Shown in pieces: positions 25,201-34,748 of a DNA stretch of 64,000 nucleotides. The DNA is from Galaxea fascicularis. Its lineage: Eukaryota; Cnidaria; Anthozoa; Scleractinia; Euphylliidae. Every line of letters starts with the position of its first letter. The stretch's first letter is position 1. A program made the translations under genes and the position numbers. The stretch is from contig OX419337.1 of assembly GCA_948470475.1 (NCBI GenBank), positions 39,500,616-39,564,615 of the forward strand, read 5' to 3'. The notes below the pieces were generated by a model that saw only the letters and a list, made by a program, of their open reading frames with translations, did no database searches and was not told the DNA's origin.

Positions 25201-28200
25201 ATAATAAAGATTGAAGAAAAGGTGAGAGGTACGAAACTAATGATCAGGGCTGCAAGTGAAACCATATCGACAAGTACACTGGCCAACTGAGGATAAGGAT
25301 TTTGGGCACAGAGGATTTTAGCTTGCAAAGGATTATTTCTAAGTAGATCACTGGCAGAACCCGCACCAACCAGCACATACACTGTACAATGTGGTAGGCT
25401 ATGGGCTACAGGACCAGTTACGTTAATTTTAATTGTTCATGTAGCTCAAATAAGAGGTCACAGCATAATTTCCTTGTTGACCAATAATCATTTTCAATTG
25501 ACTACCAGCTTCGTGTATACATCGTGTAGTACATGTAGTTTATTTTACCGTAACATACATTTATTTTTTTCATCTAAAAAATTACATCAAGATCATGAAA
25601 AACCATTGGGTACATGTAATTTCTCTATTTTATACATGTATTCTCGAATGTCTATCTAAAACTACAGTATACTGATCACAACCAACTTACACTGTAAACT
25701 GATAATAAAATAACTCAGTCTGAAAACGAGGAGAAAACAAGCATTGAATATTGTTACCTCAGAATCCTTGTGTTCCTTCTTTATTCCAAGCAAACTCCTC
25801 AACTTCTCCTCTCGTTCTTCCAGTTGTGACAAGCTCATGTTTGGTAACATGGTAGAAACCTCTGCTTGGTCACTGAATTTTTGTCCACCACTACTGATAA
25901 CAATGCCATCTAATGCTTTCTCTTTACTGTTGGACTTTGTGTTCATGTTAGGCATGTCTTCCTTTTCCTTGGTTTTAGATGATGTAAATGACTGGTTTGT
26001 TGCCAATGATGACTCATCTTTAGAATTTGATGAAGGGTCCGCCAATGTGGCGGACACGGACGTTTTTTCCATGTTTAAACTTTGAGCATGTTTTCCAGTT
26101 AATGCTGCAACTGTCTCCTCTGAATCCTTGGCATTTCTTGAAGGATAACCTTGAACAATGGAACCTGCTACAGATCTTTCTTCCACCACAGGATTTTCTT
26201 TATTGGGTGAAGACAAAATGCTCCCTTTGTTTTCTTTCGACTGTATTACATCTTTCCCTTTGTGTAAGAGCAAGACATCTTCCTGTTTCTTTGATAATTT
26301 CACATAGTTGTCTTTGTCTGGCATTACAGAAAGGCCCTTACTGGCCTCCAAAGTTGGGACGGAACCCTCCTTAGCTGTGGCAGAAGAATCCCCATTGAGA
26401 GATGTAGAGATAACCCCTGTAGGTGTTGTAGAAGTATCCTTTTTAAGTGATTGGGCAGATTCCTCTTGACAACTCGGCTGCTTTGTGGCACATTCAGATT
26501 TTGTCAAAGTGTCCCCTTTGCTTACTGTGGAACCTGACCTTGATTCAACAGGAGAAACCAATTCTGTCCCACCTTTGTCCTTCCCTTTAACAGTGATCTC
26601 CAGAGGGTTACTCCTTAGTCTCACCACCTGTCTCTCTGAACCCTTAACTAATGCTGCATCTTTACCACTGCTATCTGCACCAGACATCTCATCCATTTTT
26701 TCTTCAACTGGCCTTGCAAGTTTGCGTGGTTTTCCCTTTCTTGTGCTTTTACCACTGGGACTCCCTGAAGATGAACTATAGCTGTCACTTTTCAGTGGTG
26801 CTTCTTCTGTGGATGTTTTTCTCTTTGATTCATTTTCCTGCTGGCTTTGTTTACTCGAGGGTGGTGGTCCTTTCTGCCCACTACTGGAATATCCTTCTGT
26901 TTTGTTAGAGGTCCATGTTGAACTTTGCTCGTCATCTTTCCTGGAAGATCCAACTGATCCAATGACACTTTTAATTTGTTTATTCTGCCTATGTGGTGAG
27001 TTACTATTACGTCTCCTTTGTCTGTTGCCATGGATTTGAGGTTGATTGTCTTGTCTCCATCTTAACTCTGGTTTCCCATTATGGGGAGGTCTTTGCCCAT
27101 CACCATGATAAAATTCCCTTGTGCCATACCCGTTCTGTTCTCTATTTTCATAGTACCTTTCACGTGACCAATTTCTTCCCCAATTTTCCTGATTTGAATA
27201 ATTCATGTCAGGACTCCTTGGTGGAGTACATGTATCTCTAAATTCTCTGGGTCTGTCTCTACCCTCTCCATTCCATGGTGGATAAAGATCTCTTTCTGAA
27301 AAGTGATCCCTTCTCCTTTCAAACTGCCCCTCATGATGATATCTATATTGCTGTGGCAAATCCAAAAGACTGGGTTTGTCTCTTGGGCGTCTTAATGGGC
27401 CCCTACGGCCATGCCAGTTATCTCCCATGCTTCCTTCAATTGCGTTATCACTAAAATACTCTACAAAACCACCAAAATCATCCGCAGCCCAATCAGGTGG
27501 TTCTCTGCCTTTCTGATGGTGATTTGGACTTTTGGGTTGTTGTTGATCTGGGCTAAATCTTTGACCTTGATTCTTTTCCCACTTGAAAAGATTCTCCAGA
27601 TGATTCTCAGAATGCAGGTGGTCGGTAAATACCAAGAGTCCAACAAACTCTTGCTTACATAAACTGCAACTATGGATGCAATCTCTAAAAAAGAAATAGA
27701 ATTTAAATCATGCATAAAAATATTAACTTGAATGTATACACTGCAGGAGATCTTTAACCCTAGCAATCTCAGATCTCATGGAATTTGTGAAAATTAAAGC
27801 GCCAGCACTGTATGTGTCTATATTTTGTTCTATTTTGAGAAAAATAAAATTAACAGTGAAAAAAAAAAACAATGCTTTTACACAATTTTTTTCTCAAAAC
27901 AGGAAAAACATTATGTAAAAAAAAAAATTAAAAATAAATTAAAAGTATGATTTTGAGATAATATGTACTTTTTACACTGCACATAATACTGTATTATTAA
28001 CAAAAGTGTGAATTATTACCAATTTTATTTTACCAAAGACACAAGATAAAAACTTGAATTGGACAACCCAACTTTTTAAAAATATTTAAGAAATGTTTCT
28101 TGATCACAAAGAGAATTTGTCCAGTATTTTGGAGTGCTACTGAAAAAATAAAGTGTCCATCAGGATAACACTCACACAAACCCAAAATGACCTAAATGCA

Positions 28201-31200
28201 CACATTGTAATAATATTATTAGTACCAGCAAAAAAGGAGACAATCTACTGTATTATCAAAAGTACTGCAGTAAAATTAAATTATGTGCATGACAGGTACA
28301 GTGTACTGTATAACATCTGATCAACAAAACAACTGAAAAGATTTTGACAAGTTTTGACCCACCTCCCTTTCTGTCTGTTCAAATTTGTGTTATGTAGCAT
28401 AGACCAGGTATGCTCTTCAAACTCCTGTTAAATATAATAAGAACAGTTCAGGGTCTGCAACAAGATGTATTTCAATTTCCAATAATTACTTCAAAACAGA
28501 CAAGAATACAGGTGGTGTGAATAGAGATGAAACTACTTTCAGAGCTACATTGATGGCTTCTTTGATGTTAAGTCAACTCACAGTGCATAGCACTAGAGAC
28601 ATTTCAGAGAATCATCTGGGGTCTGTACCATAGGGAGCAAATAATTTTCAGAAATTCTGATTAACAAAAAGTAGCATTTCAACACATGTACGAATACATG
28701 TACAAATGTACATGTAACTAATTGTGGATCTTGAAAACGGGCCCATGGCTCCCCTGCCACATTGCCAAAGAAAAAGCACTCTAGAAATGGGGATCATATC
28801 ACTTAATTTTGTGACATGTTCATCACAAAAGCTTCCTTATTCCTGCAATTTAAAACAGTGAGAGTCATGCTACTTTGCTTATAATTAACATTACACAATG
28901 GCTATTGTCTAATTAGGCAGCTGTGATGTTTTCACCCCTGACAGATTTTAAGCAATAAGACATTAGTGGGATCAGATAAATCATTTTTTGTCTATATAAT
29001 ACTTGGAGTTAATCAGATAAAAATTAATGCTAACTACGTATTTTGCAAAGGCAATCATGATTCTAGAGCATTCTATTACTCAGTATCGAAGTTATTTTGT
29101 ATCAAAGTTGGAAGTACAAAACATCAATAGCAGATATACAGATGTTGCAACAGAACAGATAGGAGAAAGCATTACTCAATTTATAAAAGTTCTCTCTTCT
29201 TTTTAAAAGCAGGAAATTGTGTTGATGCTGTTGAGATCTTCATGTAATGCATGCCACTAATGTATCAAAAAGCAGTGACTTTTGGGGCAACAAAATTGCA
29301 AGTGGCTGTTAAGGAGGGGGGAGGGGGGGGTCTGACCTAAACGTCCACTTGCCGTTAAAGGGGCAGTCTCACGCTATTTTTAGTAACACATTGAAAACCA
29401 AAAATTTGCTTTTCAGTTGATGCCAAAGGGAAAATAATGGTTAAAATTCCTTCAAAGGTTTATTGCAATGAAAAGAAATTATACTCATATGATTTCGGAG
29501 GCAGACAACCGAGACAGGGATTAATTCAAACTTGAAAACTTTGGTTCAGGTTTCAAGTTTGAATTGAATTTTTGTGTTGCAATTCTCTAAAAATGTATTT
29601 TAACATATTTCTGTCCATCCTTTCACTCTAAATTCACTTTATTTCTTGGAATTAGTGATGTAGAATGGATTCGAATATTAACAAAGTGTTTGAAGCTAGA
29701 ATTTAGTGAATTTTGAGCAAAAATCACAAAACCTCCGCGAGACTGCCCCTTTAAGTGGGGAAGAAGTGAATATGACGACAGCCCCTTAGCATCACCCACA
29801 TTTGTAATGGTGTCTTACATTGGCTAGAGGTTGGCAGTTATCCAAGCGCTTCACCCAACAATTTTGCTGAGCTTCACAGTTTGGATGGCAATCACCCCAC
29901 TGTCTGACTTTGCATGTAAAAGTAATGAATGAAGACTGCAGTAGTAAGGTTGTATTCAAAATTAAGTGAGGTTTGTCTTGACTTACACTCTTAAAGTAGG
30001 AATCCTTATTTCAAGAACACTGGTCTTGAAATAAGTAATGTTACTTTCATTTCAAGAACATAAAAGCTAGTTTTAAGCCACTAAGATCTTAAAAGAAATG
30101 TAGATCACAGAGATCTTAAAACAAGCGCCAACGTAATCTAATTTCAAGAAATTATTATCCTGTTACTAGAAGTTAAATTCTTATAAACGCCAGACCTCAA
30201 AATGCCAAAGGAAATGCCTTCATTTCCATCAGTGATCATTGTACAAGTCCATGATATGACTGGAAATGTGAAACTTTATATAACATGGCATTATGTCAGA
30301 GAAAAGTTAATGAGAAAATGATAGAAACAGAAACAAAAATAGCTGCAATTCGAAAGTTTAATTGTCAACAATAGCAACCAAATTTAGTTACAGTGTTGCA
30401 CAAAATTACAAACTATAGCGGGGTAAAACATAATTCAAACAGTAACAACGAAAATAACTACAGATCAAAACTAATTTCCCGTGCTTTTCTCTCACGTGCC
30501 TTGCAAAGGTGTTGGCTTTTTCAAACCTTTGGTCACATCCATCGATTCCACAAAACACGAAATAGTCTTTGTCATCATTGTGTCCCGTATTTATATGAGT
30601 TAACAAAAGATGTAGCAATATTGTTGAGAAGACACAGACATATAAATTTTTCACCATTCTCGCTTTTCCTGTCCAGTGACACTCTTCTTGAAGTTTATTA
30701 CAACGTTTCTTATTGGGTTATGAAATCCGTCTCTTTCATTGGATGAAAGTGACACGTAACTGGGTCATGTGACTCTGCAGTGCACGTTGCAAACCGTGTA
30801 GTCGCAAAGATGGAGGAAGACGAGGAGGTTTTAGTTGTTGATGCAAGGATCGGTTACGGGCCTTTACAAGCAAAGAATGGTCGCACTTTTTAAAGAAGAA
30901 ACGGGTTTCCTTGCGGATCAGTGTCGCATTCTTGAAGGTATGTTCCTCAGCCATTCTGTTTTGACCGTGAATTCTCTGTTGAAGTGAAAGCATTCTTCCC
31001 GCCAAAAATGGCGCTCATTACGCACTCATCTTTTACATCAAAGTTTTCGAAAAAGTTTCGCTTGCAGAAACGTTAACTTCATAATTTTACGGAGTTGAAG
31101 CTTCTCACTGCTTATATGTAATTGTTTTGGCTGTAATTTATGTGATTTTACACTCCAAATGTGATTTGATCCCGGTTGTTCACAGTCAGCATGAGATTGT

Positions 31201-33462
31201 TTCATGTGTCAGTCAATTTATTTAAAGCTTTTGGTTTTGGTCATATCTGAGACGTCTTTTTTTTTTCGGTCCTCAGGATTGGCAAGAATCGTTTTTTTTT
31301 TCGGAGGGGAGGGGGAGAAGAAAGACATCTGAATTTTCATTATTTAGATCATTGTAATTTTTTTTGTATAATTATATATTCCTCTTAACATACTAGACAA
31401 TCAAGTGGATGGGAAAATGTTTATGAAATTGACACAATCAGACTTAATGGACCTCTACCCTTCAGATTTTTTAGCAAGGCAGAAATTTTGAGACTTATAT
31501 AAAATATCCTGTTGATTGGATGAGACTGATGAGATGAGAGGCAAGAATATATTTTTACAGTGTTGGATAAACACCTTTAAATAATACAAACAACTTCTAG
31601 TTTAACATGATGTTAAACTAACAGACAATGGTCTGAGGTTTACAAGATCAAGATAGCCATGTGAGTTAACATTCACATCTTTTATAAATCTTAAACCCTG
31701 AAAGATAATTTCCATACAAGGAGTAGAAAATGTTAAATATCTTTTTCTCATTTCTAGACCTCCTCTGGCCATTGGTCACCAAGAGGATCTTCAACCCCAG
31801 TGTGGAATGTGTCAACTTTGAGCCCTTGCAGCAGTTCATTTGACGAAGACTTGCCTTTCACACAGTCCATGTATGCCTCTAAGCTGGCTGATGGTAGTTC
31901 ATTCTTACAAGAGTGTTAAATGGATTTTTCAAAGAAAGTAGATGGTATGGTGTAAGAATAAAAACTGCCATAAATATACCGTTTAAATGCTTGGCAGAGG
32001 ATTGTTATATACATGTATGCATATAGATTTGATATGACTTTGGTGGTGGTGTAAAACAAACTTCTAAGCAAAATGAGTAATGTCAGTAGCTAACCAGTTG
32101 GACAAGTTCTTGTCACAATATATGTTGAAAAGTTTCTAATTTTACTTAGCTGACATGTTGTGTATTCATGTTTCTAAAGGTTTCAGTAAGGTTTTTTGCA
32201 CTCTCAGATGTAGAGGAGGCAGTTTCATGATTAAAAATGTTGTCAGTTTTATGATCAGTAAGAAAGTAGGCAACAAATCAACACAAACTAAGCTTAACAT
32301 GAAGCAAATGTTTAGTTCCCAACTCTTATCAAAGAAAGTAGATAGTGTGGTGTAAGTAAAAAAAGAGTGCCATGAATATTCTGGTTAAATGCTTAGCAGA
32401 TGATTGGATATCTAATTACATGTATGCTTATACAAGTTGCAGCAGTATAAGAAATAGCAGTGTTATTATTGTGAAGTTTGTTGGAAAATGTTTAAGTAAT
32501 ACTAAGTAGTTAATATTTTGAATCTAAAACATGTTTTAGTTCCATGCCTGTATATCAAGTTATGGACATTTCCTTTCTTAAGGTAATCAGAACTCATTTC
32601 ATAAATGTAAAGCGTTAGAAACAATTCTCTTAGTTCAAGATATTATTACTTGTTAACTGTATGTTTTTACTGCTTAAAACAAGAGGCAATTTCCTTGTTT
32701 CAAGACACTGGTTACTTGGTTTCATTAACTTAAAATAAGTACTAATTTCCTTATTTCAAGGACAGTTTTCTCCTTTATTTTGTACTTAGAATAAGAAATA
32801 AAGTTCCTGTTTCAAGAAGCCTGGTTCTTGTTTTGTGAATTTGGAGTACTTGTTTTAAGCTTTGCAGTTTCTTATCTCAGGAACTTAAAACAAGATTTTT
32901 TAATCTTATTTTAAGGAAACTCACTTTAAGAGTGTTAAGAGAAATAAGTTTACCATGTTGCATTTCCAAATTAAGAATATTATATACTCTGTCATCTAGC
33001 AACTGTGAATGGATAACCTAATTAACCTACTGTTAGCCAATGCCATCTTTTTTTGCAGTAGAGAATTGAAAATTACAGCTGTACCGGTGTTAAAATAATT
33101 TAAAACAGGTATTATCCACAATTAACCCAATTTACATGTATCTTACCCCACAATTACAGCCAGGTGTCAAAATACGGTCAGGATACACTGCAACTTACAC
33201 TTACAAATGCCATTTTTTTTTTTTTATATTCCGTAAACATAAAAAAAAGCTAAGTTTAAGAGGATAGAGTTCACGGCATGCGTCCAACCATTTTACAATC
33301 ATTCTACAGACGCAACACTTCAAAATAAACATTCAACATTCGTGCCCAGTGAATCCTATTCTGTACACTTACAGTTTCCGACGTAAATTCCAAGACGCAC
33401 AGGTCACAGGAGTGTTCACATTTTGTGCAATCAGTTGAGTTTTCAAGAAATTCTTCCTCCAT
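8904..33462 (-). CDS. ZNF106: ZNF106 orthologue: zinc finger, coiled-coil and WD40 protein (20 exons, 2341 aa)
   Basis: Coding exons, 5' to 3' on the minus strand: 33462-33373, 28424-28363, 27684-25758, 24491-24265, 23330-19820, 19224-19119, 18364-18294, 17846-17784, 17338-17282, 16742-16674, 16201-16085, 12990-12856, 11983-11927, 11768-11706, 11248-11129, 10650-10579, 10295-10224, 9510-9453, 9331-9246 and 8966-8904. They sum to 7,026 nt with all phases compatible. Domains: matrin/U1-type fingers C-x2-C-x12-H-x5-H at 19-41 and 57-79; charged, Ser-rich disorder to about 1480; coiled coil about 1485-1555; seven WD40 repeats about 1975-2265; two C-terminal C2H2-like fingers (2272-2296 and 2305-2331). 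This order, and segments such as LRMGELRSMRLSIL and LLQVYGG, match vertebrate ZNF106, an RNA-associated nuclear protein needed for neuromuscular maintenance in mice. It is longer than the human protein (about 1,880 aa) because of the disordered region. The role in a cnidarian is inferred only. Confidence 0.93.
9074..9183. repeat. Short direct repeat in the last ZNF106 intron
   Basis: Two ~35-bp copies of a CCAATTCTTCGCGTT-containing unit (9074-9108 and 9148-9183) lie ~73 bases apart with a few differences. A local duplication. Confidence 0.6.
11553..11692. repeat. MITE-like inverted repeat in a ZNF106 intron
   Basis: The left part (11553-11587) reads CGTTTTGAGTCACGTGACC. The right part (11656-11692) is its imperfect reverse complement, both centred on GGCCACATTGG. 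A short non-autonomous element between exons 15 and 14. Confidence 0.55.
11925..11926 (-). other. ZNF106: Non-canonical GC splice donor (ZNF106 exon 13)
   Basis: Exon 13 ends CTGCAG and is followed by GCAAGT, the usual consensus of GC-AG introns. The next exon, beginning GTCGTGGATAAT, continues WD40 repeat 5 in phase 0 exactly as in human ZNF106, so this junction is supported by homology. Confidence 0.75.
12459..12729. mobile_element. MITE with AGC[TC]GCGGCTAC terminal repeats and TAA target duplication
   Basis: The 271-bp element begins AGCTGCGGCTAC and ends with the reverse complement GTAGCCGCGGCT; the inverted repeats extend ~27 bp. Flanking TAA at 12456-12458 and 12730-12732 suggests a 3-bp TAA target duplication, as made by PIF/Harbinger elements. 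Family assignment is an inference. It lies in the ZNF106 intron between exons 13 and 12. Confidence 0.65.
13354..15200 (+). CDS. SLC16 family monocarboxylate transporter-like protein (3 exons, 485 aa)
   Basis: Exons 13354-13579, 13678-14228 and 14520-15200 join in frame (1,458 nt) with GT-AG introns. The product is a major facilitator transporter with a short hydrophilic N-terminus, the SLC16 TM1 signature DGGWAW at 32-37, a GSRKV loop after TM2, and the second SLC16 signature between TM4 and TM5 (YFRRRLALASGTALAG, from residue 155). A 12-helix topology and a ~60-residue acidic cytoplasmic tail follow. Length is typical of the family. SLC16 members move lactate, pyruvate, ketone bodies, aromatic amino acids or thyroid hormone at the plasma membrane, mostly with protons; the substrate here cannot be told from the sequence. 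The gene lies entirely within the ZNF106 intron between exons 11 and 12, on the opposite strand. Its dead paralogue is at 2785-4442. The start is the first ATG upstream of TM1. Confidence 0.92.
15400..15560. repeat. Purine tract and probable dispersed-repeat fragment
   Basis: A (AAG/GGAGAA)n purine run (15435-15460) precedes sequence with a box B-like GGTTCGCCTCC. It sits just downstream of the SLC16 stop. No complete element was recognised. Confidence 0.3.
16832..16932. repeat. Inverted repeat in a ZNF106 intron
   Basis: 35-bp arms at 16832-16866 and 16898-16932 (for example CGCGAAAACTGGGATGAG against CTCATCTCAGTTTTCGCG) pair imperfectly around a G-rich loop. A MITE-like hairpin between ZNF106 exons 10 and 9. 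Confidence 0.65.
18665..18780 (-). repeat. Retroelement 3' tail with (TAAA)n end
   Basis: On the minus strand, sequence from 18780 runs into a (TAAA)n tract at 18690-18665, the usual 3' end of cnidarian LINE/SINE copies. No coding remnant is visible. Confidence 0.4.
19820..23330 (-). CDS. ZNF106: ZNF106 exon 5: large disordered exon with coiled coil and repeated DL[NS] motif
   Basis: A single 3,511-nt exon stays open throughout (1,170 codons). It is Ser-, Asp- and Gly-rich, and carries at least six short IDL[NS] motifs (IDLSTT, IDLSGT, IDLNET, IDLNYS, IDLSST, IDLNSS) plus a TDLNPT variant. Two or three are preceded by LQSRGL. The coiled coil lies at plus-strand positions about 20975-21185 (ending MRLSIL) and matches human ZNF106 closely. 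Past it the protein is Lys/Arg-rich with several basic, NLS-like runs (for example GKKRSKGSRKNKG). The donor is GTGAGT at 19819. Confidence 0.92.
24030..24215. repeat. Dispersed-repeat remnant in ZNF106 intron 4
   Basis: It contains opposed TCATCGGAGTCAAGT and ACTTGACTCTGATGA segments and the phrase CTGACGTTTCGACAACCTC, a sequence style common in cnidarian dispersed repeats. Boundaries are uncertain. Confidence 0.4.
25758..27684 (-). CDS. ZNF106: ZNF106 exon 3: second zinc finger and first disordered block
   Basis: Exon 3 is 1,927 nt. Its start completes Arg-51 and then reads RDCIHSCSLCKQEF, the second matrin-type finger (C57, C60, H73, H79). The rest is low-complexity: an Arg/Tyr/Asp-rich part (27.5-27.0 kb), a Lys/Ser-rich part and a Ser/Thr-rich part. 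It ends in a charged helix-like segment, SQLEEREEKLRSLLGIKKEH, before the donor at 25757 (GTAACA). Confidence 0.9.
28363..33462 (-). CDS. ZNF106: ZNF106 exons 1-2: first N-terminal zinc finger and start
   Basis: The start codon at 33462-33460 opens an acidic N-terminus, followed by a CxxC and then the first finger. C19 and C22 lie in exon 1; H35 and H41 lie in the 62-nt exon 2 (28424-28363), split by a 4.9-kb intron. The donor after 33373 is GTAAGT and the exon 2 donor is GTGGGT. The phrase EFEEHTWSMLHN aligns with the human EMDEHMRSMLHH, which supports the join. The long intron carries a TTAA-flanked MITE, two related AT-rich repeats and two candidate nested ORFs. Confidence 0.88.
29359..29750. 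mobile_element. 392-bp TTAA-flanked MITE (piggyBac-type)
   Basis: Terminal inverted repeats AGGGGCAGTCTC[A/G]CG at both ends are flanked by TTAA at 29355-29358 and 29751-29754. A TTAA target duplication is the hallmark of piggyBac-like transposition. There is no transposase frame, so it is non-autonomous. It lies in ZNF106 intron 1. Confidence 0.75.
29988..30185 (+). repeat. AT-rich repeat with ACACTCTTAAAGT terminus (copy 1)
   Basis: It starts ACACTCTTAAAGT and continues with TTATTTCAAG / CTTGAAATAAG inverted segments. A related copy in the opposite orientation ends at about 32937. Confidence 0.45.
30406..30657 (-). CDS. C2H2 zinc-finger ORF fragment inside ZNF106 intron 1
   Basis: An open frame from ATG at 30657 encodes LLLTHIN followed by a clear finger, CGIDGCDQRF ... 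HVREKH (C-x4-C-x12-H-x4-H). I associate this finger style with large families of uncharacterised zinc-finger proteins in cnidarian genomes. An upstream first finger appears degenerate (one Cys only). The frame ends shortly after the finger, and a potential donor (CACGTGAGAG) lies within it, so this is either the first exon of a spliced gene or a relic. It is on the ZNF106 strand but does not fit its reading frame. Confidence 0.35.
   Translation of the reverse strand: MVKNLYVCVFSTILLHLLLTHINTGHNDDKDYFVFCGIDGCDQRFEKANTFARHVREKHGKLVLICSYFRCYCLNYVLPRYSL
30841..31843 (+). CDS. Candidate small two-exon gene, 60 aa, no known family
   Basis: Exons 30841-30937 and 31758-31843 join across a GTATGT...TTTCTAG intron, in frame, to give a 60-residue product containing MVALFKEETGFLADQCRILE, then LLWPLVTKRIFNPSVECVNF, and ending in TGA. 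The composition is balanced and protein-like, but I recognise no domain. An earlier ATG at 30810 in a good context (AAGATGG) opens another frame (MEEDEEVLVVDARIGYG...) that stops after 27 codons. A single-base indel would merge it with this ORF. The gene is nested antisense in ZNF106 intron 1 and lies ~180 bases from the divergent zinc-finger ORF, so a shared promoter is possible. Confidence 0.35.
31920..32430. repeat. Diverged tandem duplication in ZNF106 intron 1
   Basis: About 100 bases around TCAAAGAAAGTAGATGG (near 31928) recur near 32331 with TCAAAGAAAGTAGATAG, and downstream similarity (GGTTAAATGCTTAGCAGA / CGTTTAAATGCTTGGCAGA) continues. Period about 400 bases. Non-coding. Confidence 0.5.
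32640..32937 (-). repeat. AT-rich repeat with ACACTCTTAAAGT terminus (copy 2)
   Basis: Its minus-strand start, AACACTCTTAAAGTGAGTTTC, resembles the copy at 29988. The body is rich in CTTATTTCAAG-type segments. Confidence 0.45.
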
Positions 33463-34520
33463 AAATGAAACGTAAGTTGACTATCTGCGCGTGCGAAACA
33501 ATGTAAGTCCACGCCGAGTAAACTTGACGAATACAATTCCTCATCACTTCAACAAATGCCTTCGATCGGGCATGTTAACTCAAGTTACCTGATACAATCA
33601 ATTGAAATTTCCATACGTTTCGTACTTGTCTGCGAAAAACCAGAAACCAAATACGTGCTTGTATGTCTTGCGTTCTTCAGCTGCTAGCATAAGTTGTGTG
33701 ACATGTATCAGTGCGTAATTTCAAAGTTCCGGAAACAGGAGACGGTATTGCCAGGATAGGAAAGAACTACGCAGGAATTCCTTTACGGCTGTGTAGCAAA
33801 TGCACATTCCCCTTACGTTCGCAATAATCCTCGGATTATTTACAAAACGATTGACTCAAAAATTACTCAACTGTTGTCGGAATCCCGCTTCCATGCTCTG
33901 AGTAACGACTACATTTTCAGCGGTCTCTCGTAATGAGCCTCGTTTTCAATCAACTTCTGCCGGAAGTGACTCGCACTTGTCACGTCTGTGGGAAGGGTGT
34001 TCCGGAAGAGGAAGTGAACTAAGCAAACATGGTTTCCTGTTTTAACATATTGGGAAGTGGGAAGAAAGTTGAAAAATGCCAAATCATAATTGTTCATCTC
34101 CTCTTTTTTGTAAATAAAGATCAATTTCAGTTCGGCCAGATTGATTGTAACTGTTTGGGGTGTTTTACCGATGATCTAAAACCAGTGACACTCCGAATGC
34201 CACTGCCACGGCCTTCAATTTTTCATTTTCTAAATCAAAACTATAAACATGATGACTATAAACCATCATATTCCTAGCTGTGTTAGTGCTTTAAGCTATT
34301 GATGCGTTTATGCAAGACGAAAAACATTTACGTAACCGGAGCTCGGTCAGGGGTTAACTTTGAACTACTGAATTAACCGATGCCGTGGTTTAGCTAGAAT
34401 TCAAACCAATTCATTTCACTTGTTTCCTTGTTTTACTGAGTATAACTAAAAGAATTCTAGAATTTGTCAATAAGAAAAATGAAAAGGAAAACAGGAAGAA
34501 ACCTACCGCACTTGAAACCT
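33463..34520. other. ZNF106 5' flank and intergenic DNA
   Basis: Presumed promoter and 5' UTR of ZNF106 directly above 33462. Short open frames here have no recognisable product, and no repeat was identified. Confidence 0.4.
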
Positions 34521-34530
34521 TAAAAGATTC

Positions 34531-34748
34531 TGGGGGCCGTTTCTCGAAAGCCCCTGAAAACTTTTCGGGCCCAGAAAGTCCTTTCTGAAACTGCCATCCG
34601 CTCATTCTAAAAAGCTGGTCTCAAAATACGAAAGGGAAAATTTGTTGCAAAATTTCATGAAAGGAAACGTTTTCGTTTTACAGATATGTAGGAAATTCGA
34701 GCACTCGAAATAGTCCCGAAAAGTTTCGGGGGTTTCGAGAAACGCACG
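34531..34748. repeat. MITE-like element with CCGTTTCTCGAAA termini
   Basis: The left end (GGCCGTTTCTCGAAAGCCCC, ~34534) and right end (GGGGGTTTCGAGAAACG, ~34728-34744) are imperfect inverted repeats that also include CTTTTCGGG / CCCGAAAAG. Confidence 0.55.

Noticed and set aside
31758..31918. Alternative open frame of the small gene's second exon, rich in Ser and Thr
   Set aside because: It does not fit the phase of the proposed first exon and its composition is less protein-like. The other frame joins cleanly.
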